From contig OZ018417.1 of the NCBI GenBank assembly GCA_963969595.1, positions 19,408,501-19,472,500 of the forward strand: a stretch of DNA of 64,000 nucleotides, written 5' to 3'. A program made the position numbers and the translations under genes. This document shows, in pieces, positions 33,992 through 45,630 of the stretch (its first letter is position 1; every line of letters begins with the position of its first letter). The notes under the pieces were generated by a model. The model searched no databases, was not told the DNA's origin, and worked only from the letters and a program-made list of their open reading frames with translations. The DNA is from Neckera pumila. Taxonomy: Eukaryota; Streptophyta; Bryopsida; Hypnales; Neckeraceae.

Positions 33992-34547
33992 ATATCCCCA
34001 TCAAGAGTTACAAACACAAGCGTCAATATATGTCAGAGAATGGAAATGCTCTTGGTTGGGTCCAGTGTATGCCACCTACCTGGAAATTTATGTCCAGCAT
34101 TGGATGAACTTCAATATGACGACTGTGGAGTGCAAAAGACACCCACTTAAAAGGCTATTGAATGTTATGAAGGAAGCTATGACTCAAGGCAAAGAAAGTG
34201 TGATGATATTCTCCTTCTTGATTAATTCAAACTGAAAAGAAGGCAAAAAAATGATAAATTATGGTTTGTTTGTTTATTTGTTTTACACAAATGAAATGGA
34301 ATTCCATTGCAAAATAAGGTACCGAACCACCAACCATAATTATTTTCACTCTTTGTCAGCCATACAACATCATGATTTTGTTAGCACATTTTCAAACAAT
34401 GAAAATAGCAAGCAAAGATTTCCGAGTTTCTTTAGATAAATCAAAGAGATTATGCACCTTTAGTAAAAGAATCAAGGGAAGTTGAATTGAAGTCGGTTTG
34501 CCTAGCAGCTAGGATTTGCAACCAAATGTTCTGCCCAGACCTCTTCT

Positions 34548-34551
<4 letters not shown>

Positions 34552-34603
<52 letters not shown>

Positions 34604-34608
34604 GTATA
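34552..34608. repeat. (AT)20 followed by (GTAT)n microsatellite
   Basis: About 40 bp of alternating AT followed by four GTAT-type units. The frame across it is translated repeat. Confidence 0.95.
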
Positions 34609-36426
34609 TATGCATATACTACTTCAATCTATCAATTCAATAGAGATCGTGAACACTTATATTTTACAATAAAAGCCAATATTTACTAAAATTCTTACAC
34701 CAATTACACCAATTATGAATGAAGATGCAACAAAGAAAAATTAAATTTTTGGCTCTTTGTTCTAGAAATAGAAATTTGGAGTGGTTTTGGGTAAAATATA
34801 TAGTCTTTGATATTTGAAAACTTTAGGAATTTATTTTCATAGCGTTGTGGAGTGTTTCTAAGCTAAACAATCACTCTTTGATTGGTGTAATCAAATTTCA
34901 AGTATAGTTTTCATTGCTTTTTGTATTTGAGCTAAACTAACTAGGGGAAGTTTCACATGTACCTTACTCTAACATTTGTAGAGCAATATTTTTATAATTA
35001 AATGACCAAAGTTATAGGAATTTTTGATGCTAGAAGAACAATTTTCTTGTGTAATAAATAATTGTGTATTGAATAGATGAAAATTCATAGTAGGCTGCAA
35101 TAGAGGCCATGGTTCTTATCTTTTGCTTACGCAAAGAAGAAAAAGGCAAAGAATTTTTTAAAAAAACAAACACTTAAAACTCACAAACTTGTTTCATTTT
35201 ATTTTGAAGTAGATAATGTGAAAACCCGCTTCCAAAGGAAAAATAAACTTTTGATAAGTTCAAGTCAAAATGGCCACAATAAAATTAGAAAAGCACCTCA
35301 AAATGGAGACCACTTCTTAGAGCTATACTTGGAGATGGAGAGGCCCAATTCATAATGAAGTGTCTATTAAAAGCCAATATTAGTTAGTTAGTTTTTTCTT
35401 AGAAGCATGTATAATTTAAAGTCTTATAATTATCAAAAAATGCTCTAAACTATGCTCTTGAATGCAAAGTTGTATAAAATAAAGTAGTAACTAGAAAAAT
35501 TGCAAAGAAAAATTTGGGCAATATATTTCCTTTTTGATTTAGACAAAGTCACAAATTGCTACAATTTTAGAGATGATAATATTTCTTAAGATAAATGTAT
35601 ATACTTTGGAATGAAAAAATTTGTTGTCATCCACAATTTATATGTTTTGTACATGCCCCCCAAAATGAATATCTTCATCACTTGATAAAAACTGCTTCAT
35701 CTACTACCTAAAATAAATGAAATAAATAACTTTTGACCAAGAAATAGTGAATTGAATCTTATCTTTACAATCCATTTTTATTTTCTCATTACAACACACT
35801 ACCTCAATAATTGAAAAGATCATATTATGGTCTTGCAAGGATAAAAAAATTCAAGTGCACTTTTTAAAACAATTTTAACAAAAAAACAAACTCTTTTTTA
35901 CTTCTATTCACAAATTTGATAAATATTGTTTAGTGTTGAAAGGTCTTCAAGCATCTTTCAAAGGCCTCATTCACATAAATGGTTGGAATTGAACATTTTG
36001 TAAACTTTCTAAGCATTCTGACTCCTAAAGCCAAAAACAACAATATCACAAAATGATCTCACAAAGAAGAAATATAATAAATAAGAAGATTTGTTTCAAC
36101 TAATGTACAAAGATTTTACAAATACATTTTGAAGATGAAGGCTCAAACTTTATTAATTTTCAAATGAGATTTTCAGAAGAAGCCTAGTAGTTGTCCATGC
36201 AAACCTTATATATGGCATGTTGATCAATACTATACTAAGTAACCATCAAATCTCTATAAGAAATTTCACCAATATTATTGTAAAACCCAACACACTAATC
36301 CTCCATGTATAATTTATATGTTTTCAAGGCTTTAACAGTGGCCATCCTGTACAGTCCATGCGAACTATGAACAATTGATATTGTATACTAATAAAAAGGA
36401 CTGCGAATAGACACTGTTTAAACACT

Positions 36427-36663
36427 TCAAGGAAACATAGTTGCCGGAATACGATTGTGAGGATCACAATCCGGCCCTGGGTTGGGCAAGTCCCAACACG
36501 GAGTTGGAACTAGGCGTGCCAGAATGGAATTGTGGGGATCGCAATCCACGCCCGGATTGGGCAAGTCCCAACACGGAGTTGGAACTAGGCGTCCTTCTCC
36601 AGGAATGGTAATCATAAGCACCGCAAACATCATGGCCACCAAGAGGCCCCTCATCTTCAACAT
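36427..36663 (-). CDS. Small secreted protein with two near-identical Cys/Pro repeats
   Basis: The protein has 78 residues from the ATG at 36663; a second Met three codons on is also possible. MLKMRGLLVAMMFAVLMITI is a clear signal peptide ending near GEG. The rest is two 25-residue repeats, RLVPTPCWDLPNPG-V/P-DCDPHN-S/R-I-L/P-A, differing at only three positions, and a four-residue tail TMFP. Each has two Cys (CWDLPNPGxDC), allowing one disulfide per repeat, and each starts at an Arg that could be a cleavage site. The 5' UTR is split: donor TGCAAG|GTTAGC at 37174/37173 and acceptor AAGTGCAG|ATACG at 36679/36678 give a 495-bp intron. A TATA-like box lies at 37268-37276. I do not recognise the family. 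The layout suggests a peptide precursor (signalling or defence), which is an inference. Confidence 0.7.
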   Translation of the reverse strand: MLKMRGLLVAMMFAVLMITIPGEGRLVPTPCWDLPNPGVDCDPHNSILARLVPTPCWDLPNPGPDCDPHNRIPATMFP

Positions 36664-37267
36664 AATGATAATTCGTATCTGCACTTGCAACAAGATATAT
36701 TAAGTTAGTTCAATTTCAACTTCACAAGCTATGTGTAATCTAAAAAAACGCGTTGAAAAGGTAAATCACAAAAAGACACATCCAACCATCCGGTGCGCTA
36801 TCAACGTATACATAATGAAAAGACAACCATAAAGCATCCTTCTAGGGTACAACAAACACAAGATTTGCCATGAAGACTCTCACCTGTACAAAAAAACAAT
36901 CCAAAGTATTGTGCCAAGATGCAACAAAGATTGTAAATATGGTTCAATACTATTAATGACAATCCACAAGAATGCTATTTCCCAAACTGTTTGCAACATT
37001 AAGAATATCTCCAAAAGATAGCACACAAACAACCTGGTGTAGTATAAAAATTCCATACGATCTAATCAAAACATGCTATAAACTGTAAACAATTTCATAC
37101 AGAGACAATCAAAATGAACAAGAAGGAGATTCACCGATTCTAAAGTAGACAGAGAGATAGAGGAAGAGCTAACCTTGCAAGCACTACTATCCAACACAAG
37201 AACAAAATACAAAGCTAAGTGCTGAAGAGCAAAGAAACAAATGAAGATGTGAAACAGCTCGCTCCTA

Positions 37268-37276
37268 CTTAAATAG
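37268..37276 (-). promoter_or_regulatory. TATA-like box of the small secreted protein gene
   Basis: The minus strand reads AACTATTTAAGTAGG about 95 bp upstream of the proposed 5'-UTR donor, a suitable distance for a short leader exon. The AT-rich minisatellite begins only ~40 bp further upstream. Confidence 0.4.
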
Positions 37277-37315
37277 TTAAAGAAACCCTACCAACAAATC
37301 CCTACAAGATTGTAG

Positions 37316-37660
37316 ATAATATTTTGCTTGCACCTATAGAATAGGATAGGATAAGAATAGAATGGGATCAAGATACGATAGAATATACTATAATAGATAA
37401 GATGGAATAGAATGGGATCAAATGAAGATAGAATATAATAGATAAGATGGAATAGAAGGGGATCCGGGGAGATAAGATGGAATAGAAGGGGATCAAGTAA
37501 GGATAGAATATAATAGATACGGAGTACAATGGAATAGAATGGGATCACAGGAGGATAGAATATAATAGATAAGATAGAATATAAAGGGATAGAATAAGAT
37601 AAAATAGAGCAAGATAGAATATATTGGGATAGGATATAATAGGACACAATAAAATAGGAT
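37316..37660. repeat. Minisatellite of GATAGAATATAATAGATAAG-type units
   Basis: Irregular tandem units of about 35-45 bp combining GATAAGATGGAATAGAA, GGGATCAA and GATAGAATATAATA. The long minus-strand frame across it (Ile/Leu/Ser/Tyr-rich) is translated repeat, not a gene. It sits immediately upstream of the secreted-protein promoter. Confidence 0.85.
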
Positions 37661-38629
37661 TAGACCCGTATTTGTTATGATGAAAGAATTTGGCTTGTAA
37701 ATTGTTAAAAGGTTTCAATTAAAAAAATCTAGTTACTCTACAATAACAAGTATTGAAGGTTTTTTGGAAACTCTTCATCTCTAAAAGTGTGTTATCAATC
37801 CAATAGTCTAATAAAAGATGTGAAGTGAAAATAGAATTGTATTTTTGAAAATGCAATATTTTGAGATATTGATTGCAATTTTTTTTTTTTTTTTTAAATG
37901 ATGGAAATTGACAATTTGAATGATGAGCTTTAGCAATGATTTTTGAGTAAGAGATGTTTCAATTGGGATTTTTGAATTGACGATTGTATTATAAATTTTT
38001 ATTAACACAAGCAAATATCTTTTTATTAATTAAAATTTAAACAAATTTCTAAATAAATTTATCATCTTAGAGTTTTTTTGGAAAAATTCATTGACGATGT
38101 GGTATAAGAAAGAATTGAAAACTTTCTTATCACTAATCTAAATTAAAAGAATCATATCTTCTCATATAAATTCAAACATAATTTGTAAGATTTTTTTATA
38201 AATTTTTTATTTTACGTGTTTTTTGTTATTATTGTTGCCTAGACTCATTTCTAGTTTGGATAACATAGCTTTTGTTTCTAGGCAACAACAAAACAACAAA
38301 TTTTATTTATATAATAATGATAACTTATTATTCTATCTTTAAGAAAAATCATGTCAAAGATTGAAATCATAGATACCTCATTCAACTCTTAATGTCCCAT
38401 GAGGACATACTTGGCACTTTATGGGTTAAAATGAAAAAATCCATTTAATTAAAATAACCCTTTAATAAGAATGCTTGAATATGTCCTTAATTTATACATA
38501 GTTTAATAATAATAGAAAGGTGTCTTTAAGATTTGTATAAAAATGCTTATTTATTATTGTAAAGAATATAATTTGAATAGAAGACCATTGAAAATTAATT
38601 TGAATGCTCTTTTATAGTAGATAATTCTT
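37661..38629. other. Intergenic, AT-rich, nothing recognised
   Basis: Very AT-rich with a T19-type tract near 37880. No coding or repeat partner was found in the window. Confidence 0.4.
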
Positions 38630-39680
38630 TTAACCCCTAAGTGCCTAAGCCTTTCCAAGTGTGTTCTTCCTATTAAAAAAAAGCATAGACTTATAGTTAT
38701 CTCTAGTGACGCAAATTGTTTTTTTTTCAAAATCTAGCCATATAGATGTTTAAAGAGATAGCTTATTATTATGTATACCAATTTGATGGCAAAAATGCAT
38801 AGGAGTTGTGAAATCATAACAAGAAAAATATATATTTTCTATTTTTAATATGGTGCCCCTCTCCACAATGTTTGAGAAATTTGCATATAAATTTTTTTGG
38901 GGATTGAAGGTAACATGAACAACTACAAACCATACTAGCACACTAAAATACACTTTCAAAAAACTTAATTTCACATGAAAAGCTATTGAAGTCATTACAC
39001 AATCCACCTCGCAATTGTTGAAATGCAATTTTTTTTATAAGTAGAAATTGCAAATAACTCCAAATCAACACTTGCATATTTAAATTTTCAAAGGTGAAAA
39101 TCATGGAAACACTTTACTCTTTCCATTGGGACCATTTTCAAAGCAAATGAATAAATACAACTTTTTAGATCTCAATTCGAGCAAAATTGGCAAGCTTTGC
39201 TTAAAGCCAAGAAATCAAGTAAAATTTGTAAGCTTTACTCTTTGTTAATGAGACATATATGCTTTTGAGGACCTCTCAAAAATCAAATATTTACCTTTTT
39301 TGGTGAAAAATAAAAGTTTTCAAAATTTTACCTTCAAAACTGCCAGTGAAAATTTTTAAACCGGTCATAAGAATTTAACTGCCCACCTTGAAACAAGTCT
39401 GAAATTTCAAACCGACCATATTTGATTGCTTAGGCACTTAAAATGCCACATTTAACTACTTCTGGACTTTCAACTGAATTCTGGACAAAACGATCAAAAA
39501 TCTCTAGATAATAACATCTGGAGATCTTTAGATGTTTGTATAGATCTTTGGATGCTTTGTATAGATCTTTAGATGTTTTATACAATCTTCCAATGATTAT
39601 CTCATGATGTTTTTTCTCCAGATGTTAATTATGGACTCTTCGAAAGTCCAAAAGTAGTTAAATGTGGCATTAAAGGTTAA
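38630..39680. mobile_element. TTAA-bounded element D with internal hairpin
   Basis: The left end TTAACCCCTAAGTGCCTAAG matches the family. The right end GGCATTAAAGGTTAA is more degraded. Inside, 39441-39471 and 39641-39672 are a long inverted pair (AATGCCACATTTAACTACTT against AAGTAGTTAAATGTGGCATT), each carrying its own TTAA. Between them is a three-unit repeat of TTTGTATAGATCTTTRGATG. Limits are less certain than for elements A-C. Confidence 0.45.
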
Positions 39681-40048
39681 CATGCTTAATAATTGCTTCA
39701 TTCTTTTTTTGACCATTTCATTATTTATTGAGTTTTTAGTATTTGAAAATTATTAATACTAATAAACATTTTTAAAAATGAATTTCTTGCCTTTAGTTTC
39801 AATTGTTGTTTTGACACTATTTTCCCAATACATATCAAAGTTTCTTATCAATTCAAGTGGATTTTATTCTTTATAAATAGCTTGTGATTTTAGATTTCAA
39901 CATATTATAGTTTATAAATGAGTTGTAAATATGATGTTTGCCTATCTTGTCAGTTGACACCAATTCTACAAAGTGCAAAAGAACAATGTAAGACAATCCC
40001 AAATTAAAATTGTTAACCTCTAAAGGTCCAAAACTTTGGAATGTTTAT

Positions 40049-40964
40049 TTAACCCCTAAAGGATCAAGGCCTTTTTTTTGCCAAAGAACTCTCAAAACTG
40101 TCATTTCTAGACCAAAGAGTAAAAAAATCTGAAAACTGTTTTTTTTGCACATCCAACCTTTAGATCTTACACCTAATTAGTATGACAATTTTCGGAAAAA
40201 ATTTCAGAATTTTTGACCGCACAGATTGCAAGATAATTGCGTTCAAAGTGAAAAGAACAAGATTTTCAGCACATTGCGGGACTAGATTTTTCGACTTTGA
40301 ACATTTTTAACTTAAATTTTTTGCACTATAGAGTTTTGAGTTTTAAATATTTATAGTGGAGAATTGAGTTGAGAGTCTAGGAAAAAAAAAGAAATTCAAA
40401 AAAACTTAATTTTCATTCTTAAGAAAATTGTTAAGTAGAAGATAGTACAAGATAGAAGGAAAATCTAAAATATTAATATCTTTTAGATGGAATCAAAATG
40501 CACTAATTCCAATGGTGAGATCATTCTAGCAAGAAAACTAAACCATGTGGAACTTTTTTTTTGGATAAATTGCAAAAATTGAATTCCAAAATGAATTCTA
40601 CAAGTTATTTTTGTCAAGAAGATGCTCTAATTGCCCAAAAAACAAGATTGTCTATAACTTTCTCATAAAAAATCCAAATGAAATGAATCAAATCTTCCCA
40701 AATAGGTAAAATATAATCTATAAGGAAAAGAATTATATTTTTTGCAAAAAAATTTTGCTGCCTACTCTCCCCTATTTTGAGCTTATTTGGGCATAAATTT
40801 TTTTTCTGAGCACCGATTGAAAAAAAATTATATTCCCATGGAGCTTATCATTTTTTCTATCTTCAAAAAAAATTTCAAAAAATCAGGACAAAAATTTAGC
40901 CCGTAGGTACCTGCCCAAAATCCCATTTGTCCGTTGAACGGACACTTGGTCCTTTAGGGGTTAA
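40049..40964. mobile_element. TTAA-bounded non-autonomous element B
   Basis: The ends are TTAACCCCTAAAGGATCAAG and CTTGGTCCTTTAGGGGTTAA, 18 of 20 positions inverted. It is 916 bp including both TTAA. The interior matches element A (GATTGCAAGATAATTGC, TACCTGCCCAAAATCCC). No coding frame is present. A second, degraded terminus TTAACCTCTAAAGGTCC lies just outside the left end at 40013. Confidence 0.7.
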
Positions 40965-42595
40965 GGACTTTGGATAGATTCCTTTTATGTCAAAGTTTAT
41001 TGTACCTTATTGAAAGTTTTTATGAGAGTTAGAGAATGTAATAGCGTTGGGATAAACAATTTTTTTTTAAATTTTAATTAGCACTTCTGACCAAAAGCCG
41101 TCATGACTTCCTCAGTACCAAATATTTTGATCCAGAAACAAAACAACTTGCAAAAATTATTTGAATAAAATACTTAATTCAAAAAATAAAATCCATTTAT
41201 ATCTATCTAGAAAGCTTTGATTTATTTTATTTGGATTAGTGATGCAAAAGTTATGAAGAGTTTTGCTTAGCATGCAATTGGGGCATCTCCCTAAAAAAAC
41301 AAATTATAGGAACAACTTTTAAAAAAATAACCTGTCAATTTTTACAATTTTTCAAAATAAATACGTTCATAGGATATTGTTTACTTGCTACAACAATCTC
41401 AATCCATGGGGTAGGATTGATATATTTTAATTCCAATTTAGAATTACTAATGATACAATTTTTCCTTTCATCTTATATATGTATATTTTTCTTAAAGAAT
41501 TATTACAAAATGGAACCTTTTTGAACCTCTCAATTTGAACCTTTTTGAAATTTTGATTTTGGATTTCCAATTCAATTTTCTACTATAAAAAACTGTACCT
41601 TAAAACTTTGTTGTGCAAAAAATAAGTTAATAAGATTCCAAGTCTAAAAACCTAAAATAATAAGGTACAACAAGAAATTTTCAATTCGCTTTTACATTCT
41701 ACTTGGTCAAAGCTTTTGAAATTTTCCATACATTTATATACAAATCTAATCTAAGATCCTATGATTTAATTTCAAAAAGTATATAAAAAATTATTGAATT
41801 GTATTTATTTTCATTTTTTTAATAGTAATATTAATAAATACTATTCACTAATTGTAGGACACTCCACATTAAATTGAAGAAAACCTAGATATTTAGAAAT
41901 ATATATTTTTCCCTGAGAAGATGAAATGGCTTTCTTTATTTGAATCACCCATGAGTCACTCAAAGGGATATTTCCTTATAAAATTGGATGTAACAACAAG
42001 GTCCTGCAGATCTGTACTAATAGGTAAGGAAATCACACCTTAAATTGTGTAACTTGATTGACATTATGAAATTATATAATTTTTTTTAATCTTATTAGTA
42101 GTCTAAAAGGGATTCTAGATTCTTTTGCATGTATTTTTCAAAGAATGTATAAATAAATTATAAGTTTTTAAATTTTTTAAAAAAGAATTGGTGTATTTAA
42201 ATATGTTCAAAGAAATTCCATTACTTTATACATACAATGCTAAGAATTTTCTTATAAGTCAATTTCTTTAAAATAAAGGAAGTCACTCCAAATGATTTTA
42301 AGGGAGGCAACCCATTCTTGATCAACATCCCATTTTGGCAGATTAGGCTATTCTCTTTTTGTAAAGCAAGAGATGAACAGTGCTTAATTATGGCGCAATT
42401 TTTTATGTAGTTGTGGCGCATTATGACTGGCTACAACACTTTCAATATTGCAACCAACCCTTATTCAAATTTTGTTGTAGCACATGGAAGCACAAATCCT
42501 ACTTTTAGGTGTTTAAAATGGTAAAACACCCAAAATGACTTGTGTATTGTTCCCAAAGGATTTTAACTTGTAGTTTCCTCAAAATTACCAAATCA
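40965..42595. other. Intergenic, AT-rich, nothing recognised
   Basis: No gene, RNA or recognisable repeat was seen in this ~1.6 kb. Confidence 0.4.
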
Positions 42596-42860
42596 CACTA
42601 TAAGAAAGACACGTTTTTGTTTGGCAAAAAACGTGCTGTTTTTTTTTTGACGTCGCATTGTCTGGCGGTCTAAGTCACAGAAGTGGGAATTTTGCATGAT
42701 GTCTATGCAAACGGGCACCTGGAAGAGGGCCAGACAGGTTCATGTCAGTACGGACGAGCATGTCAATGTAGATGTCAACAAAACCATCACCACAGTTTTT
42801 GGAATGTCCAAAAAACCATAGATTGCCACGTCAGCAAGCAAATCCATTTTTGTTATAGTA
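42596..42860. mobile_element. 265-bp MITE with CACTATAAGAAA end and AATCA duplication
   Basis: The left end is CACTATAAGAAAG and the right end CATTTTTGTTATAGTA (inverted TACTATAACAAAAATG). AATCA directly flanks both sides (42591-42595 and 42861-42865). CACTA transposons normally duplicate 3 bp, so either the resemblance is superficial or the 5-bp match is chance. Confidence 0.5.
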
Positions 42861-43090
42861 AATCAATACAAATTATTATGCTCTATAGTAGAATGTTGCC
42901 CAAATGTGAAAATTTTATGAAAAAGGCAGCCATGTGGCATGCTTTGCAAAAAGAAGGCAATAGATGGATGTACAATAGGGATAAAAAAAGAACTCTTTAT
43001 ACAAGTAGGGTGGTAGGAAGATTGACAAACCGTATGGGATATTTTAAGCAAGAATTGTGTTCAATGCAAGATGTCTGAAATAACATGGTC

Positions 43091-43170
43091 CAGATGTCTA
43101 AAAGAACATCCAAATGTCTAAAAGAACATCCAGATGTCTACAACAACGTGTAGATGTTTGCAACAACGTC
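43091..43170. repeat. Four 20-bp tandem units (CAGATGTCTAAAAGAACATC)
   Basis: Units start at 43091, 43111, 43131 and 43151. The last two have drifted to AACAACGT in place of AGAACATC. Similar GATGTTTG words appear near 43450-43500. Confidence 0.85.
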
Positions 43171-44241
43171 AAGAGTTACAATGGCCAAGTTCTTATATTA
43201 TAGTTATCCCATATCTTTTGTCTCACTATGGATGGACAATGGAAATAAATAGGACCTCTCAACCCTTCATTCTTACAAATGTTTAATGAAGTAATTCCTT
43301 CATTTGGCCATCAAAAATCCTCTTGATGGTAGATGGTAAGTTTTTTTTGATAGAACTCAACAAATGTTTTTGTTAATTTTTTTCATTCTTTATTTATTTA
43401 AATAATTATTTTCTATTGACCTTGACTTATTGATATAGTATGTAGTAGTTGATGTTTCAAAAAACGTCTATCTAAACATCTAAATTGATGTTTAAGAAAA
43501 ATTTAAAATTTTTAAATGGCATAAAGGTGTGCTGACAAGGCATGCCACATCATACTTTTATTGGATCCACATCATGAGACACGTCAGAAAAATTTGGATG
43601 AAAAAAAAATGATGTGGTACTACCCGTGGATGATAAGGTAACATGGAAGTTACGTAGCATCCACATGGCACCTCCTAAGGCACTTGCAATAGGTTGTTCC
43701 ATTGGACGTTACAAAAAAAACAAGCCCAAAATATGTGCGTTTTTTTGCCTAACAGAGCACTTACTTGTTCCGCTTCTCAGAATTAGTACTTCTCTCTCTT
43801 TCTCTCTTACTTTATACAGATCAACTTACTACATCCGGACCTAAAGGAATGTCTTAATCCTGTATCCTTTATCGGATCCAGATCCGGTCACCGGGTAACC
43901 AATTTCCAATTTAATCTCTATATCAAAGGGATCTGCTCTTGGATTTAAGGAAGGGAACGTATATCCTACCCTTCAACTGATTATATTGTCAAAAGACTTC
44001 ACTTAAGAAAAAACAACAAAAGACAGAAAAGATAGAATGTAAGTTCTTCCTCACAATTAACCCGGAAACTAATCTACACTAGCAAGTCACTCAAGAAACC
44101 CCTACAATCCTCACATTACTACAACGGCAGACACTATCCGCATGCAGTTCTCGTGGCAGAATCCAGTAACTAGATAACTAGGCAACCCCAACCACTTATA
44201 AATCCCTCACTTCCGATTACGATAGGACCTCATCAACACAT

Positions 44242-45374
44242 CAAATAGCATGCGCCTACCTTACTATGGAACACATCCAACCTAGGAGCGGCTATCCCAC
44301 ATGGAAGCTAACAAGTGACCACACTCAATTTGACTTCAATCCTAGTAGTCTCAGCTTTACAACCAATTCACTTCAATTTTCGAAATTGGATTTAGACAGA
44401 ATCCGGGGCTATTTCTCTGTTCAACACTTGCAAACCTAGCATTAGAGGAGTTTCGGGGGCTTTAGAAGATTGTTTCAGGCCCGTTCCCCAGTTTGCCCAG
44501 ATTCAAGGAACGACGATACGGGCGTGTCAGATTTATTTTTTTCAGAAAAAAACAATAAAAACAATATACCAAAATATCATTTTAACAATTTTATTTTTAT
44601 TTTTATTTTCCAAAAATGACATGGCAGCCGCTTGACCATGTTAGCCTGGCCATTTGGCACATTCTTACAAAGTTCCCACAGTCCGGGAACTTGCAGTCTC
44701 TTAGGAGGCCTGAAACTCCTCTAATGCTACCTGCACTAACAATTGTTGAAACATTGATGGGATATCAACATAGAGCCAAGACTTTTTAGACTAGCTTTTG
44801 TGAGCGCAAATAGCATGCGCCTACCTTACTACAAAACACACCCAACCTAAAAGCAGCTATCCCACACGGAAGCTAACAAGTGACCACACTCGATTTGACT
44901 TCAATCCTAGTAGTCTCAGCTTTACAACCAATTCACCTCAATTTTTGAAACCGGATCTAGACAGAATCCGGGGCTATTTCTCTATTCAACACTTGCAAAC
45001 CTAGCATTAGAGGAGTTTCGGGGGCTTTAGAAGACTGTTTTAGACTTGTTCACCAATCTGCCCAGATTCAAGGAACGATAGTGCGGGTGTATCAGATTCT
45101 TTTTTTCAAAAATAAAAAATAAAAAAAATATACCAAGATATCATTTTAACAAAAAAAGAAATTATTTTTTTTCTTTTTACAAAAATGACGTGGCAGTTGC
45201 TTGACTACGATAGCCTAGCCATTTGGCACATTCTTGCAGAGTTCCTACAGTCCAGGAACTTGCAGTCTCTTAGGAGGCCCGAAACTCCTCTAATGCTACC
45301 TGCATTAACAATTGTTGAAACATTGATGGCATACCAACATAGAGCCAAGACTTTTCAGACTAGCTCTTGTGAAG
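44242..45374. repeat. Two-copy tandem duplication, 565-bp unit, with internal foldback
   Basis: Unit 1 is 44242-44806 and unit 2 is 44807-45374, starting CAAATAGCATGCGCCTACCT and ending AGAGCCAAGACTTTT. Within each unit GCATTAGAGGAGTTTC and GAAACTCCTCTAATGC are inverted, so each unit can fold back. It lies 3' of the decayed retroelement protein on the minus strand and may be its non-coding tail. TTTATAAGTGG near 44200 (minus) is TATA-like. Confidence 0.75.
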
Positions 45375-45630
45375 TGGAAATCTGGAAATCAATTTGCAAA
45401 GTAAATCAAAACAAAAGTAAGAACACTCGGGACATCAATCCAAAATCAGCCCCTAAATACTAACCCCAAAGAACCCTAAAATCAGAGGACAAAAGAAATG
45501 ACAGTTGCCATTCCTTATCCTCCCTAGGAAAGGGCATGCAGCTGAAAAGCAGCTGTCAAGTAGCTTCCTAACACTCAAAAACTTGGATTTTTGCCTATTG
45601 ATCTAGGCCTACCCTAAGAAACTTTTGAAA

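Larger units (their letters stand above)
31901..36426. other. Intergenic, AT-rich, with a palindrome and a (TA)n tract
   Basis: It contains a G-rich tract at 32003-32019, a lone TTAACCCCTATAAG terminus near 31937, the near-perfect palindrome at 33941-33991 and the dinucleotide repeat at 34552-34608. The frame at 33939-34235 translates the palindrome and has no known motif. No RNA gene was seen. Confidence 0.4.

Noticed and set aside
33939..34235. 98-codon plus-strand frame
   Set aside because: It begins within the 51-bp palindrome and has no recognisable motif; kept only as unassigned sequence.
36482..36703. Plus-strand frame GKSQHGVGTRR repeated opposite the secreted protein gene
   Set aside because: Antisense reading of the same 75-bp repeats; the minus strand has the signal peptide, splice sites and TATA-like box.
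37288..37647. 119-codon minus-strand frame rich in Tyr, Ile, Ser and Leu
   Set aside because: It is the translation of the GATAGAATATAATA minisatellite and has no independent coding signal.
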